Assembly (NCBI RefSeq): GCF_002742385.2
Contig: NZ_MJBI02000001.1
Span: 806,001-870,000, forward strand
Length of the DNA stretch: 64,000 bases
DNA from: Macrococcoides goetzii
GTDB lineage: Bacteria; Bacillota; Bacilli; Staphylococcales; Staphylococcaceae
Direction: 5' to 3'
The notes under the pieces are model-generated. The model was not told the DNA's origin, searched no databases, and saw only the letters and a program-made list of their open reading frames with translations. Of the stretch, positions 15,818 through 23,865 are shown one piece after another. Within the stretch, counting starts at the first letter, position 1. Each line of letters begins with the position of its first letter. Both the position numbers and the translations under genes were made by a program.

Positions 15818-15982
15818 ATGAAATTGTTTGGTGACTTAAAATGTAGTAAATGCGGTAAATTAATTGAAAAGAATGAAGTATTTTATCCTGAAATTAAAAA
15901 TACAGGGCTTAACGGTATTACCAATCTAAAAAGCTGGTTAAGTCAACATAAAGTCTATTGTTCATCATGTTTTAAAAACTGA
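15818..15982 (+). CDS. 54-residue four-cysteine zinc-ribbon-like protein
   Basis: Begins MKLFGDLKCSKCGKLI, ends VYCSSCFKN. The cysteine pairs Cys9/Cys12 and Cys48/Cys51 would bind one metal ion. AGGAGTG lies six bases before the ATG, which comes 10 bases after the DUF3784 stop, so this is the last gene of the operon, directly followed by a terminator. Proteins of this shape in staphylococci are often mislabelled as transporter parts; function unknown. Confidence 0.8.
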   Translation: MKLFGDLKCSKCGKLIEKNEVFYPEIKNTGLNGITNLKSWLSQHKVYCSSCFKN

Positions 15983-15990
15983 TTAATCTA

Positions 15991-16016
15991 AACTGTCTAT
16001 TATGGCAGTTTTTTTA
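15991..16016 (+). terminator. Terminator of the small membrane-protein operon
   Basis: AACTGTC / GGCAGTT stem (15991-15997, 16004-16010) followed by a T-run. Confidence 0.75.
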
Positions 16017-16066
16017 TTTTTTCAATATGTTATAATGATTTAAATTTACTTTGTGGGAGGTTATAT

Positions 16067-17251
16067 ATGAAACGTTTCTCACCAATTATCTTAGCTTTAC
16101 TTGCAGCAACGTTCATTGCACGGTTTAGTTTGTTGATGGTTATGCCGTTCTTATCTATCTATTTAATCAATACATATCATTATTCAGGGTTTCAGATTGG
16201 GATCATTTTATCAGTGGCAGGTATCGTAGCGATTATATTAAGTATGACGTCAGGTAGTGTCATCGACCGCTTCAATAAAAGACACGTCATATATTTCGGT
16301 CTCATTATCGGTATACTGAGTTATCTCGCATTTCCAATGATACATAGTTTTCCTGGTTTCATTCTTTTCTCTATTACTTCCACTATCGGCAATACACTAG
16401 TTGAGCCGACATATCGTGTACTTATTACACAATTTACTGCAGATGAGCACAAGAAACTGATATTTAATATCAGATATTATTTAATCAACGTTGCTGCTGC
16501 AATGGGTCCTTATATCTCTAGTCAAATTCAGTGGGTTGGTATTGAAAAGCTTTTTTATATCGTGGTTGCAGCTTTGCTGATTAATTTAGTCATGTTTATT
16601 GTTATCTTCAATAAATATGATATCGATCTTAAAAATAAACAATCCATGACACATATCCCTTTCTTTAATATGATGTTTATCTTCAAACAGGATAAAGCTT
16701 TTCTGTATTTAATACTCGGTAATATATTTATCGTATTTGGTTATACGCAGATGATGACTTCACTGAGCATCTATTTAAGTAAGATCTATCCTTATGCAAC
16801 TGCCATTCATCATTATGCAATACTTACACTAGTCAATGCGATTGCTGTAATCTGTCTACAGATTGTCGTCTATAAAATTGGACAGCATATTAAGACAAGT
16901 ACCTCTATCATTATCGGAGCAATATTATTACCATTAGGTTTGATGCTTGTTGGTATCTCTCCTGACTTATTTAATCTTTGTATAGCAATGTTTATTCTGA
17001 CAATCGGTGAAATCTTCGTCTTCACGATGTGGGACTTGAGAATTGATGAGCTTTCACCTCAATCAATGAAGGGTTCGTATTATGCGTTAACAGGCCTTAC
17101 TGGTATTTCGCGTATCATTGCACCACTTGCCGGTGGATTGTTAATCGATAACCTATCTAACGGTTTTATTATCTGGTCGATTTTAGGCGGTGTTACATAT
17201 TTATCTGTATTCTTCTTTATCAAAAGCGCAAAAATAACACCTGTAAAATAA
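16067..17251 (+). CDS. MFS transporter
   Basis: 394 residues, 12 predicted helices. The loop between helices 2 and 3 is SGSVIDRFNKRHVIYFG (MFS motif A variant GxxxDRFNKR). Helix 11/12 region LTGISRIIAPLAGGLLIDN. GGGAGG ribosome site. The family resembles drug/sugar exporters of the YttB/YitG type, but the substrate is unknown. Monocistronic, with a terminator that overlaps its stop codon. Confidence 0.85.
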   Translation: MKRFSPIILALLAATFIARFSLLMVMPFLSIYLINTYHYSGFQIGIILSVAGIVAIILSMTSGSVIDRFNKRHVIYFGLIIGILSYLAFPMIHSFPGFILFSITSTIGNTLVEPTYRVLITQFTADEHKKLIFNIRYYLINVAAAMGPYISSQIQWVGIEKLFYIVVAALLINLVMFIVIFNKYDIDLKNKQSMTHIPFFNMMFIFKQDKAFLYLILGNIFIVFGYTQMMTSLSIYLSKIYPYATAIHHYAILTLVNAIAVICLQIVVYKIGQHIKTSTSIIIGAILLPLGLMLVGISPDLFNLCIAMFILTIGEIFVFTMWDLRIDELSPQSMKGSYYALTGLTGISRIIAPLAGGLLIDNLSNGFIIWSILGGVTYLSVFFFIKSAKITPVK

Positions 17252-17269
17252 TAGTTTACAGGTGTTATT
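17233..17269. terminator. Bidirectional terminator
   Basis: Perfect 15-bp stem AATAACACCTGTAAA / TTTACAGGTGTTATT (17233-17247, 17255-17269), then TATTTTTA. Confidence 0.9.
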
Positions 17270-17293
17270 ATTTTTATATCTAATAATATCATT

Positions 17294-17866
17294 TTATATT
17301 ACTTCACTTACGATGCAGAAGTATTTATCACTATATGGAATAAACATCTGCTTTGTAATTTCAAATCTTTCATCATCTTTAAATGTCTTTCCTGATAAAA
17401 CTTTCTGTTTATTTTGAAGCAATGATTTAAAGTCCATCACATTCATTAAGATTAAATCCTCAACCTCGTGATTATCGATTACAATCTTGTCTAATAATTC
17501 ACGTGAGATTTCACAAGTGAATATATTGATAAATTCCTTATCCATTGTACCTTCATTGTCAATACTTTCAGGAATGACACATAGCATCTTTAAATCATCA
17601 AATGATATTTCTATACCTAATTCTTCTTTAATTTCTCGCACACAATCTGCCATCGTCTCATCATGACGAATATGCCCACCGATAGAAACGTCTAACATAC
17701 CAGTATAATCACTTAATTCCTGACTGCGTTTTTGTAAAATAACGAAGTCTTTATAAGTGAAGATGCACTGAAATGTCTCATGCCATTCTTCATTTCGATG
17801 TGCCTCTTCATAAGCCATAACCCCTTTTGAAGTATAGTTGCTATTAAAAATATTAATCTTTTCCAT
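17294..17866 (-). CDS. Nudix hydrolase (Idi-like)
   Basis: 190 residues. Complete Nudix box GGHIRHDETMADCVREIKEE followed by LGIE near residue 85, with SGMLDVSIGGH-type lead-in. Length and N-terminal layout (AYEEAHRNEEWHETFQCIF) resemble the isopentenyl-diphosphate-isomerase-like Nudix branch. Substrate unknown. Upstream lies one copy of a duplicated intergenic block. Confidence 0.85.
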   Translation of the reverse strand: MEKINIFNSNYTSKGVMAYEEAHRNEEWHETFQCIFTYKDFVILQKRSQELSDYTGMLDVSIGGHIRHDETMADCVREIKEELGIEISFDDLKMLCVIPESIDNEGTMDKEFINIFTCEISRELLDKIVIDNHEVEDLILMNVMDFKSLLQNKQKVLSGKTFKDDERFEITKQMFIPYSDKYFCIVSEVI

Positions 17867-17934
17867 TATAAAATCCCCTTATCCCGTTTAATTTTTTAAT
17901 TAATACTTCATGTTATCCAAAAATTTTGAAATAA

Positions 17935-18010
17935 ACTACTTTTTCAGAATTTTTAGTCATTTATATTATACAATAAATTATAAAAAAATAGACCTCTTTT
18001 AGAGATCTAT
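17935..18010. repeat. Duplicated intergenic block, copy 1
   Basis: About 76 bases nearly repeated at 19934-20010 in the same orientation: CTTTTTCAGAATTTTTAG, then TTTATATTATA, an A-rich run, and AATAGACCTCTTTTAGA. On the minus strand it reads as a terminator hairpin followed by a TATAAT box. The two copies flank the minus-strand ABC-permease pair and the microprotein. Confidence 0.75.
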
Positions 18011-18011
18011 T
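17981..18011 (-). terminator. Terminator of the permease/microprotein unit
   Basis: AATAGATCTCT / AGAGGTCTATT stem on the minus strand (18011-17987) followed by TTTTTTATA. Confidence 0.7.
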
Positions 18012-18030
18012 AAATATTTCTTTTTCAATT

Positions 18031-18165
18031 TTATTGAAACCCTTCAAACACTTCTTCTGGAAAAAATACAATAGATTCTTTACTCAGTGGATTTAAATTA
18101 ATACAATTTTCTTCCATGCCAATGTCGTTTAAAACTCTATTAATAAAAGTACCTTTATCAATCAT
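18031..18165 (-). CDS. Microprotein A (44 residues)
   Basis: Open frame starting MIDKGTFINRVLNDIGMEEN and ending FFPEEVFEGFQ. It is clearly related to a second small frame at 21477-21608 (about half the residues match: F.N.VL.DI.M.EN.I..NP.S.ESI.F.P.EV.E). Many nucleotide differences between them are synonymous, which argues for selection on the peptide. It begins 22 bases after the permease stop and is followed by a terminator. The ribosome site is weak, which lowers confidence. No known family. Confidence 0.55.
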   Translation of the reverse strand: MIDKGTFINRVLNDIGMEENCINLNPLSKESIVFFPEEVFEGFQ

Positions 18166-18187
18166 TTCTATCGTTAAAAAGGAAAAA

Positions 18188-19081
18188 TCACTTTGCACTC
18201 ATAACATCTAATCGTTGATAAACATACTGACAAATAAACAACATATAGATTATTGCAAATAATGGCGAATAGAATGTCCACCAAGCAACTTGTAAATCAT
18301 AGAAATGAAATCCAAGTAAACTGCTTAGTTCTGGTATCGTTGGTTGCTCATTTATTAAACAACCTGGTCCATAACATACATCTGTTCCTCCAAAGAATAT
18401 TTTAAAAAATGCGAGGTGTGATATGACTACTAGTGACTGAAACATAATTCTAAAAAATACAATGACATATTGTATCATCATATTTGGTAATAGATGCTTT
18501 ATATAGATATAAACTTTAGATGGGCTCATTGTCTTCGCACTACTGATAAATTCTTTTTCTAATATCATTTGTGTTGCTGACTTCACTAATACTATCGTTG
18601 TTGGTAACATGAGTAAAATTAGAATAATTAAATTAAATATTATTCGAAAACTTTGTGTTGTCGTAAATTGATCGATTGGTTCATAAAGTATAGGTTTGAG
18701 TAATAAATAACCTAATATCGACTGCGGTATATAAAAAAACGGATGTAGTAATTGATCAATTAACGCCAAATTACTTTTCTTAAAGGCTAAATAAGTTCCT
18801 ATGATGATCGCTATGATGAGTGTCATTAAAGCAACAACAATAAGTAGTGTTAATGTGATTCTGTACCCAGATAATACTTCATAAGTCATATGTCTAGAGT
18901 TCCTATCAACGCCAAATATATAATCTTTTCCGGGCGGAAATGGTGAACTCGCCAACATATTCCCATCTTTATCATATAAGAAATTGGTCTTTTTCACCTT
19001 CCCATTTAATATATCAAAGTAAATAAATCCAATAATCGCAGGAATGATGAGCAAACAAATAGAAAGATAAATGCGTTTCAT
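18188..19081 (-). CDS. ABC transporter permease (Dpp/Opp/Nik-like), second subunit
   Basis: 297 residues. Six helices; after the first helix is a periplasmic-type segment (KDGNMLASSPFPPGKDYIFG). The cytoplasmic EAA loop is EKEFISSAKTMSPSKVYIYI with KHLLPN, degenerate compared with the consensus. It resembles OppC/DppC-type permeases. Starts on the last base of the preceding permease. No ATPase or substrate-binding protein is encoded nearby, so partners must be elsewhere or missing. Confidence 0.75.
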   Translation of the reverse strand: MKRIYLSICLLIIPAIIGFIYFDILNGKVKKTNFLYDKDGNMLASSPFPPGKDYIFGVDRNSRHMTYEVLSGYRITLTLLIVVALMTLIIAIIIGTYLAFKKSNLALIDQLLHPFFYIPQSILGYLLLKPILYEPIDQFTTTQSFRIIFNLIILILLMLPTTIVLVKSATQMILEKEFISSAKTMSPSKVYIYIKHLLPNMMIQYVIVFFRIMFQSLVVISHLAFFKIFFGGTDVCYGPGCLINEQPTIPELSSLLGFHFYDLQVAWWTFYSPLFAIIYMLFICQYVYQRLDVMSAK

Positions 19082-19929
19082 TATGACATGCTCCTTCCTG
19101 TAGTGTGTCTAGTATATAAATCAGAAAATAAGAATAATAAACGTATTGGGATATACATCATTAGAAATGAGATAAACAGTACTACTGGCGTATTATATTC
19201 AAAAATAAAAACAGAAATTCCAAATACATTTAATAATCGTTCTAAAAATAATAAACTTGATAAAGTCATCCAGACAATTTGTTTAAAGTTAATAAAATAG
19301 CCTGTTAGTATATTCTTTAAAATGTGACGATAGAAAATTTCTTTGTTATTTAAACCCTTACTTCTTGCAAAAGATACATAGCTTTCTTCTCTTTCTGCAA
19401 TTAATAATTGATTAATCACAGTAATACTATTTGTTATTGGGATAATTAGCAGTAATAAAATCGGGAATATAACAGCGTTTTGTTCATGACTTGATGCAAC
19501 ATCAAATATCAATACATGTGTTTTAAGATAAATGAATATAATAATTGAAATAAATACAGGGATATAAAAAATATCAGGCACAATACTTAATACGCGGTTA
19601 ATATGCATTACAATATTGTGAAAAACTTGAGATTGATACATCAAGAATGCGATTATTAATGAGAATAATAAAGAGATAATAAGCGCACTAAATAGTATCG
19701 TCATTGAATTTATCCAAGGTTCAATAATAAATGTGAAAATATCATGTTTGACACCTGACTTTAAATTCTCAAATACGATTGTATCTGGATGTAATAATGA
19801 ATAAAACGCGTCTTTAATTGCAATTAATAAATTAGGAACATCTATTCTTTGATTGTGAAAAAGTGATGGTAAACAAGCAATAAAAAAGAGCATGAGAATG
19901 GTGATAGACATATTTATTATGTTTTTCAT
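19081..19929 (-). CDS. ABC transporter permease (Dpp/Opp/Nik-like), first subunit
   Basis: 282 residues with an N-terminal helix, a long extracytoplasmic stretch and five further helices. EAA loop: EESYVSFARSKGLNNKEIFY with RHILKN, the OppB-type form. AAGGAG ribosome site. First gene of a permease-permease-microprotein unit framed by two near-identical ~76-base blocks. Peptide or metal uptake is the usual role of this family, but without ATPase or binding protein the substrate cannot be named. Confidence 0.78.
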   Translation of the reverse strand: MKNIINMSITILMLFFIACLPSLFHNQRIDVPNLLIAIKDAFYSLLHPDTIVFENLKSGVKHDIFTFIIEPWINSMTILFSALIISLLFSLIIAFLMYQSQVFHNIVMHINRVLSIVPDIFYIPVFISIIIFIYLKTHVLIFDVASSHEQNAVIFPILLLLIIPITNSITVINQLLIAEREESYVSFARSKGLNNKEIFYRHILKNILTGYFINFKQIVWMTLSSLLFLERLLNVFGISVFIFEYNTPVVLFISFLMMYIPIRLLFLFSDLYTRHTTGRSMS

Positions 19930-19933
19930 ATAT

Positions 19934-20010
19934 ACTCCTTTTTCAGAATTTTTAGATATTTATATTATATATGAAAAAAATAAAAAAATAGACCTCTTTT
20001 AGAAATCTAT
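19934..20010. repeat. Duplicated intergenic block, copy 2
   Basis: Second copy of the block at 17935-18010. Here it supplies the ribosome site of the first permease and a weaker hairpin (19988-20010, AATAGACCTCT/AGAAATCTAT) that may end the upstream yfiT-like transcript. Confidence 0.75.
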
Positions 20011-20094
20011 ATAAATAAATATTCGAAACTATTTATTTTACTGCATCTTTACATTTTTATTGCATATTAACTCTCATAATTTTTTTAACTAAAT

Positions 20095-20616
20095 TTATTT
20101 TCCCTTAATAATACCAAGAGCTATCTTAATATGTTCTAAATGATGATTTCCATGCCAGGCATAAAGTGATAGCATTTGTTTCAACGTCACTTCCCCGTTA
20201 TCTTGGTGTATCATAACTCTTTCCAATTGTTCTTCTGTTAATTCTTTTAATATAGTTGACCATCTATGATGTATACCAAATAAAAACATAATCGAATCAT
20301 GACAGTCATTTTCATTATCAGCAAGTTTTATCCATTCATTCTCTTCATATGTAGATACTTTTGGTTTATCCTCAGTTAATATTAATTTTGTTCGTATATA
20401 ACCATGAAGATGACTATCGGCTATATGATGAATTAAGGTATTTACATCCCACGATCCATTTCTATATTGTTTTTTTCTAGATTCATCATCAATATTTGAA
20501 ATTATTTCGTTTATCTTATAGGGTAATTCTTCGATATCTGTAATCCATTGATTCAAGATATTTCTATTATATTCTTGAGGTATTTGATAACGACCAATTG
20601 GGTATTGATTTTTCAT
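20095..20616 (-). CDS. YfiT/BstA-like DinB-fold protein (possible bacillithiol transferase)
   Basis: 173 residues from ATG 20616 (GGAGG site); the longer frame from 20736 is unsupported. MKNQYPIGRYQIPQEYN start, SWDVNTLIHHIADSHLHGY and LYAWHGNHHLEHIKIALG supply the histidine triad that binds metal in B. subtilis YfiT. Related staphylococcal and bacillus proteins move bacillithiol to electrophiles, so a detoxification role is likely. It fits the surrounding set of acetyltransferases. Confidence 0.8.
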   Translation of the reverse strand: MKNQYPIGRYQIPQEYNRNILNQWITDIEELPYKINEIISNIDDESRKKQYRNGSWDVNTLIHHIADSHLHGYIRTKLILTEDKPKVSTYEENEWIKLADNENDCHDSIMFLFGIHHRWSTILKELTEEQLERVMIHQDNGEVTLKQMLSLYAWHGNHHLEHIKIALGIIKGK

Positions 20617-20700
20617 TAATCTTTCCTCCACTATTTTTAATAATTTTATTATACATATTTTTCTATTTTTCTGCATTTCTGTGTATAATAAATAAAAAGA

Positions 20701-21003
20701 GTGATAATACGTCAGTATTTTCAAAAATGGAAACACGTTATTTTTTTATTAATCGCAATCTTAATTACATACACTTCACAAGATATCGCATACTTACCTG
20801 AAGCAATAATAAATCCTATATATGTTCTTACAACCCTTAATATATTTGCTTTCTTATTTTTATTATTAGCTATATTTAAATCTATTAATAATATTAGAAA
20901 AAATAATAGCGAACCTTATATAGTATCTTCAATGATGGTCATCGTATTCTCTGTTATCGGTGGTGCTATCACTTTCTTCATTACTGCAATGTGGTGGGGG
21001 TAA
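20701..21003 (+). CDS. Small membrane protein, possibly leaderless
   Basis: 100 residues; three helices (residues ~13-30, 40-58, 76-97). The only start is GTG 20701, without a ribosome site. TATAAT at 20684-20689 would place transcription start at about 20696, leaving almost no leader. Followed 17 bases later by the anchored protein at 21021, so probably an operon. No family recognised. Confidence 0.5.
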   Translation: MIIRQYFQKWKHVIFLLIAILITYTSQDIAYLPEAIINPIYVLTTLNIFAFLFLLLAIFKSINNIRKNNSEPYIVSSMMVIVFSVIGGAITFFITAMWWG

Positions 21004-21020
21004 AAGGAGAAGTTATCTAG

Positions 21021-21422
21021 ATGAAAAATAAAAATAATGTATTCTTTGTAATAACAAAGTTTATTATCCTAATCGTAGCGTTTATCGACTGGCTTCCTAC
21101 AGAACAAGAATGGATAGATGGATTAGCAGAAATAGAAAATTCTTTTCCTAATACCATTTGGATTGATAAGGAAAAAGACATCAAAATATGGCGTATGGGG
21201 GGAGGATCATATGTCGTAAAGCGACAAGATGATGATATACAGTATCCTCAATACATGACTGGTATTATTTATAATAAAACATTTTTCATTACAAGGAACC
21301 GAAATAATAGATACTTCACTTACGACGTTATTAATAATAAAAAGAAAGAAATTAAAAAACACGACATTCAAAAATTTAAGAACAAGTACAAACTTAAAGG
21401 TGACTTTTTACCATTAGAATAA
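21021..21422 (+). CDS. Membrane-anchored hypothetical protein
   Basis: 133 residues. One N-terminal helix (7-23), then an exported-type domain: PTEQEWIDGLAEIENSFP, KIWRMGGGSYVVKRQDDD, RNRNNRYFTYDVINNKK, and a Lys-rich end. AAAGGAGAAG ribosome site. No family recognised. Confidence 0.6.
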   Translation: MKNKNNVFFVITKFIILIVAFIDWLPTEQEWIDGLAEIENSFPNTIWIDKEKDIKIWRMGGGSYVVKRQDDDIQYPQYMTGIIYNKTFFITRNRNNRYFTYDVINNKKKEIKKHDIQKFKNKYKLKGDFLPLE

Positions 21423-21427
21423 ACCCT

Positions 21428-21469
21428 AAACCCTCCATTGACATAGATTATTTTGTCAATGGAGGGTTT
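21428..21469. terminator. Bidirectional terminator
   Basis: Perfect 16-bp stem AAACCCTCCATTGACA / TGTCAATGGAGGGTTT between the + gene at 21021 and the minus-strand microprotein. Confidence 0.9.
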
Positions 21470-21476
21470 CTAACTC

Positions 21477-21608
21477 TTAAATTTCTTCAAGTACCTCATA
21501 GGGATAAAATTCAATGGATTCATTGCTCATTGGATTTATTAAAATACTATTTTCAACCATATAAATATCAGGAAGTACATCATTCATAAATATCTTTTTA
21601 TTGATCAT
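21477..21608 (-). CDS. Microprotein B (43 residues)
   Basis: Open frame MINKKIFMNDVLPDIYMVEN to EFYPYEVLEEI, paralogue of the frame at 18031-18165 with the shared core NP.S.ESI.F.P.EV.E. An in-frame TAA three codons upstream limits it to this size, so it is not the tail of a larger frame in the present sequence. The ribosome site is weak (GGA next to the ATG). It could be a real microprotein or a remnant of an ancestral gene; conservation of the two copies favours the former. Confidence 0.5.
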   Translation of the reverse strand: MINKKIFMNDVLPDIYMVENSILINPMSNESIEFYPYEVLEEI

Positions 21609-21716
21609 TCCAACTTAAAATTGTGAATGTTTATTTGCTAATGTTTACGGGATGTTTTGATCTGTCCAAAAATAATAAGAAAATATGTGGATAAAATAAA
21701 ATCTTTTCTGAAAACA

Positions 21717-22205
21717 TTAATCAAGTAATAATTCTTTTATTACAATATCAACATATTCCCCTTCAATTTTGCCTTGCTCTTTAAAAACACCAACATGTTT
21801 AAATCCTATTTTTTCATATAATTTATTACCTGCTTTGTTTTTCTCAAGAGCAAATAATACCAACTTATGAAATTTATTATTTTTTGCAATTTTTACTAAC
21901 TCCAATAATATTATGGTACCGAATCCTTTACCGCGATATTCTCTATCAATGTAAATTGATACTTCACCAACATCACTGTAAGCACATCGGGAACTATATG
22001 GATTAATGGTTGCAAATCCTAGAATCTCTTCTGCATCATGTAATACAATCGTGGTATATTTTTCAGGTCTTCTAAATAACCAATTTTTAATATACTCATT
22101 ATCTTTTACATCAGTTTCTAATGTTGCTATTCTATCTTCAATACCTTGATTATAAATTAATTTAATTGATTCTATATCATTAATTGTTGCTTTTCTTATA
22201 TTCAT
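21717..22205 (-). CDS. ArsN1/phosphinothricin-type N-acetyltransferase
   Basis: 162 residues. MNIRKATINDIESIKLIYNQ and GIEDRIATLETDVKD at the N-terminus, SSRCAYSDVGEVSIYI, acetyl-CoA loop YRGKGFGTIILLELV, and GFKHVGVFKEQGKIEGEYVD are the pattern of the ArsN1 and PAT branch that acetylates arsinothricin or phosphinothricin. Substrate assignment is by family resemblance only. It is first in sequence after two coupled GNAT genes upstream on the same strand. Confidence 0.8.
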   Translation of the reverse strand: MNIRKATINDIESIKLIYNQGIEDRIATLETDVKDNEYIKNWLFRRPEKYTTIVLHDAEEILGFATINPYSSRCAYSDVGEVSIYIDREYRGKGFGTIILLELVKIAKNNKFHKLVLFALEKNKAGNKLYEKIGFKHVGVFKEQGKIEGEYVDIVIKELLLD

Positions 22206-22217
22206 TTATTTACCTCT

Positions 22218-22688
22218 CTATATAAATTTTTCTAATACTAATTCATCTAATATTGGGATTCCATTCTCAGCAACCATTGGTATTTGTGGTTTAATTAGTC
22301 TCGCTTCATTTACAGCATCGGGAATTATTCCTTTTATTCTGTAGCCCAATTTTTGATAGAACTTCAATGCATTTATATTATCATTAGTTGTTATTACTCT
22401 AATATTAAATTTACAATTTTTATACGCTAATCGTTCCAAGAAATTGATTAATTGTGTACCGACTCCTCTATTTTCAATTACACTATCCAAAGAAATGATT
22501 TCAATCGTTTTATCCTTAATAATATATGTTAATAGCCCAGTAATCTTTTTATCTTCCATATAAACTAGACCTGGTAACTCAGCACAATTATATCTCCCAG
22601 AAGAAACAATTATTTCTGAAGATCCCCAATGTTCATTAAAGAATTCAATAACTGATGCTCTATTCTGTTCGTTTATTGCTTCAATCAT
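22218..22688 (-). CDS. GNAT family N-acetyltransferase
   Basis: 156 residues from ATG 22688 (AGAGG nine bases before). SLDSVIENRGVGTQLINFLE carries the acetyl-CoA loop, RVITTNDNINALKFYQKLGY the C-terminal signature. The start overlaps the upstream GNAT stop by 8 bases. Together with the gene 12 bases downstream, three GNATs form one operon. Confidence 0.87.
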   Translation of the reverse strand: MIEAINEQNRASVIEFFNEHWGSSEIIVSSGRYNCAELPGLVYMEDKKITGLLTYIIKDKTIEIISLDSVIENRGVGTQLINFLERLAYKNCKFNIRVITTNDNINALKFYQKLGYRIKGIIPDAVNEARLIKPQIPMVAENGIPILDELVLEKFI

Positions 22689-23151
22689 AAAATACATCCT
22701 CTTTTTTGAATTTGTATAAAGATAATTTATCACTAATTTCTGCCTCACCGTACTTTTCAAATCCAAATTTTTCATAGAATTTATGATTTAACACATTACC
22801 GTGCGGCGTGTATACCGTCCATAGTGGAACATCTTGATAAAGATTAAAGATTCTTTTAATTGCAGCCGTACCATAACCTGAACCTTGTATTTCAGGATCA
22901 ATAAATAATTTATAAATATGAATTCTCTCTTTCGGAACTACTTTCAAAACAACAGCACCGACTATTTTTTCTTTATCGTAAATCGTATAAAATTCATCGT
23001 TCTTTATGCTATCCAATAATATTTGTTCTGTTTCACAATAGGGATTCGTTTCATGATCCTGGTATTTATCAAAATCAGTTATAAATGCCCTCTTTTGAAT
23101 ATTTAATAATACATCTACTTCTGAATGCTTTGTTTGCTCGAGTCTAATCAT
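22681..23151 (-). CDS. GNAT family N-acetyltransferase
   Basis: 156 residues from ATG 23151 (the ATG nine bases upstream lies within the AAAGGA ribosome site). HIYKLFIDPEIQGSGYGTAA is the beta4/acetyl-CoA loop; NVLNHKFYEKFGFEKYGEAE the C-terminal motif. First gene of the three-GNAT operon, divergent from the ArsR/MFS pair. Confidence 0.87.
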   Translation of the reverse strand: MIRLEQTKHSEVDVLLNIQKRAFITDFDKYQDHETNPYCETEQILLDSIKNDEFYTIYDKEKIVGAVVLKVVPKERIHIYKLFIDPEIQGSGYGTAAIKRIFNLYQDVPLWTVYTPHGNVLNHKFYEKFGFEKYGEAEISDKLSLYKFKKEDVFYD

Positions 23152-23210
23152 ATAAATCATCCTTTCTTAAGTAATAAAGCACAAATAATTAGAATATTCC
23201 CATAAATCAT

Positions 23211-23252
23211 TTGTGTTTTATTATATTTAGGGTTAAAATAAATTAACCGGTT
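23211..23252 (+). promoter_or_regulatory. Promoter and operator of the ArsR/MFS operon
   Basis: TTGTGT (23211-23216), 17-bp spacer, TAAAAT (23234-23239). AACCGGTT palindrome (23245-23252) lies just after the -10 box, a good place for repression by the following regulator. Confidence 0.6.
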
Positions 23253-23278
23253 TATTTCAACTAACCTAGGAGGCAGCT

Positions 23279-23851
23279 ATGACACAATTTCAAATTAATA
23301 CGTTCGAACAATTAAAATGTATTTCAGATGAGTTACGTATGAGAATTTCTATTTTATTGATTGAAAAAGAAATGACAGTTACTGATATATCTAAACAGTT
23401 AAATATTCCTAAAGCAAAAATCTTTTATCACATGAAAGAATTAGAGAAACACAAAATGATCGAAATGACACAACAAATTCCTGAAGGCAGCAACATACTA
23501 AAATATTACCGAGCCACACACAACGGATTTAATGTCAATCCTGCATTAATTAATAGCGATAATATACATCCATCCAAAAAAATCATAACCGAACAATTAA
23601 ATAGAACGGTTCAAGTATTAAATCAATTTGGAATAATTAAAGATAATCAATATGTTATTTCAACTACACAGCAAATTAGAATTGATAAGAATGATGTTAC
23701 AGCTTTTAAAGATGCGTTTAATCTTTTGATTAAAAAATACAGTAAAGCAATTGATAATGAGAATATGATGGAGGGGGAAGAAGAAAATTTATCAAAAAAC
23801 TATTATATTAATCTCACAGCATTTGAAATAACGAAAGATGTATTTGAATAA
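23279..23851 (+). CDS. ArsR-type winged-helix regulator
   Basis: 190 residues, AGGAGG ribosome site. N-terminal winged helix (DELRMRISILLIEKEMTVTD, KQLNIPKAKIFYHMKELEKH, EGSNILKYYRATHNGF) of the HTH_20/ArsR class, followed by an ~100-residue domain without obvious metal-binding cysteines. It precedes an MFS gene by 14 bases and is probably its drug- or metabolite-responsive repressor. Confidence 0.85.
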   Translation: MTQFQINTFEQLKCISDELRMRISILLIEKEMTVTDISKQLNIPKAKIFYHMKELEKHKMIEMTQQIPEGSNILKYYRATHNGFNVNPALINSDNIHPSKKIITEQLNRTVQVLNQFGIIKDNQYVISTTQQIRIDKNDVTAFKDAFNLLIKKYSKAIDNENMMEGEEENLSKNYYINLTAFEITKDVFE

Positions 23852-23865
23852 AATGAGGTGATTCA

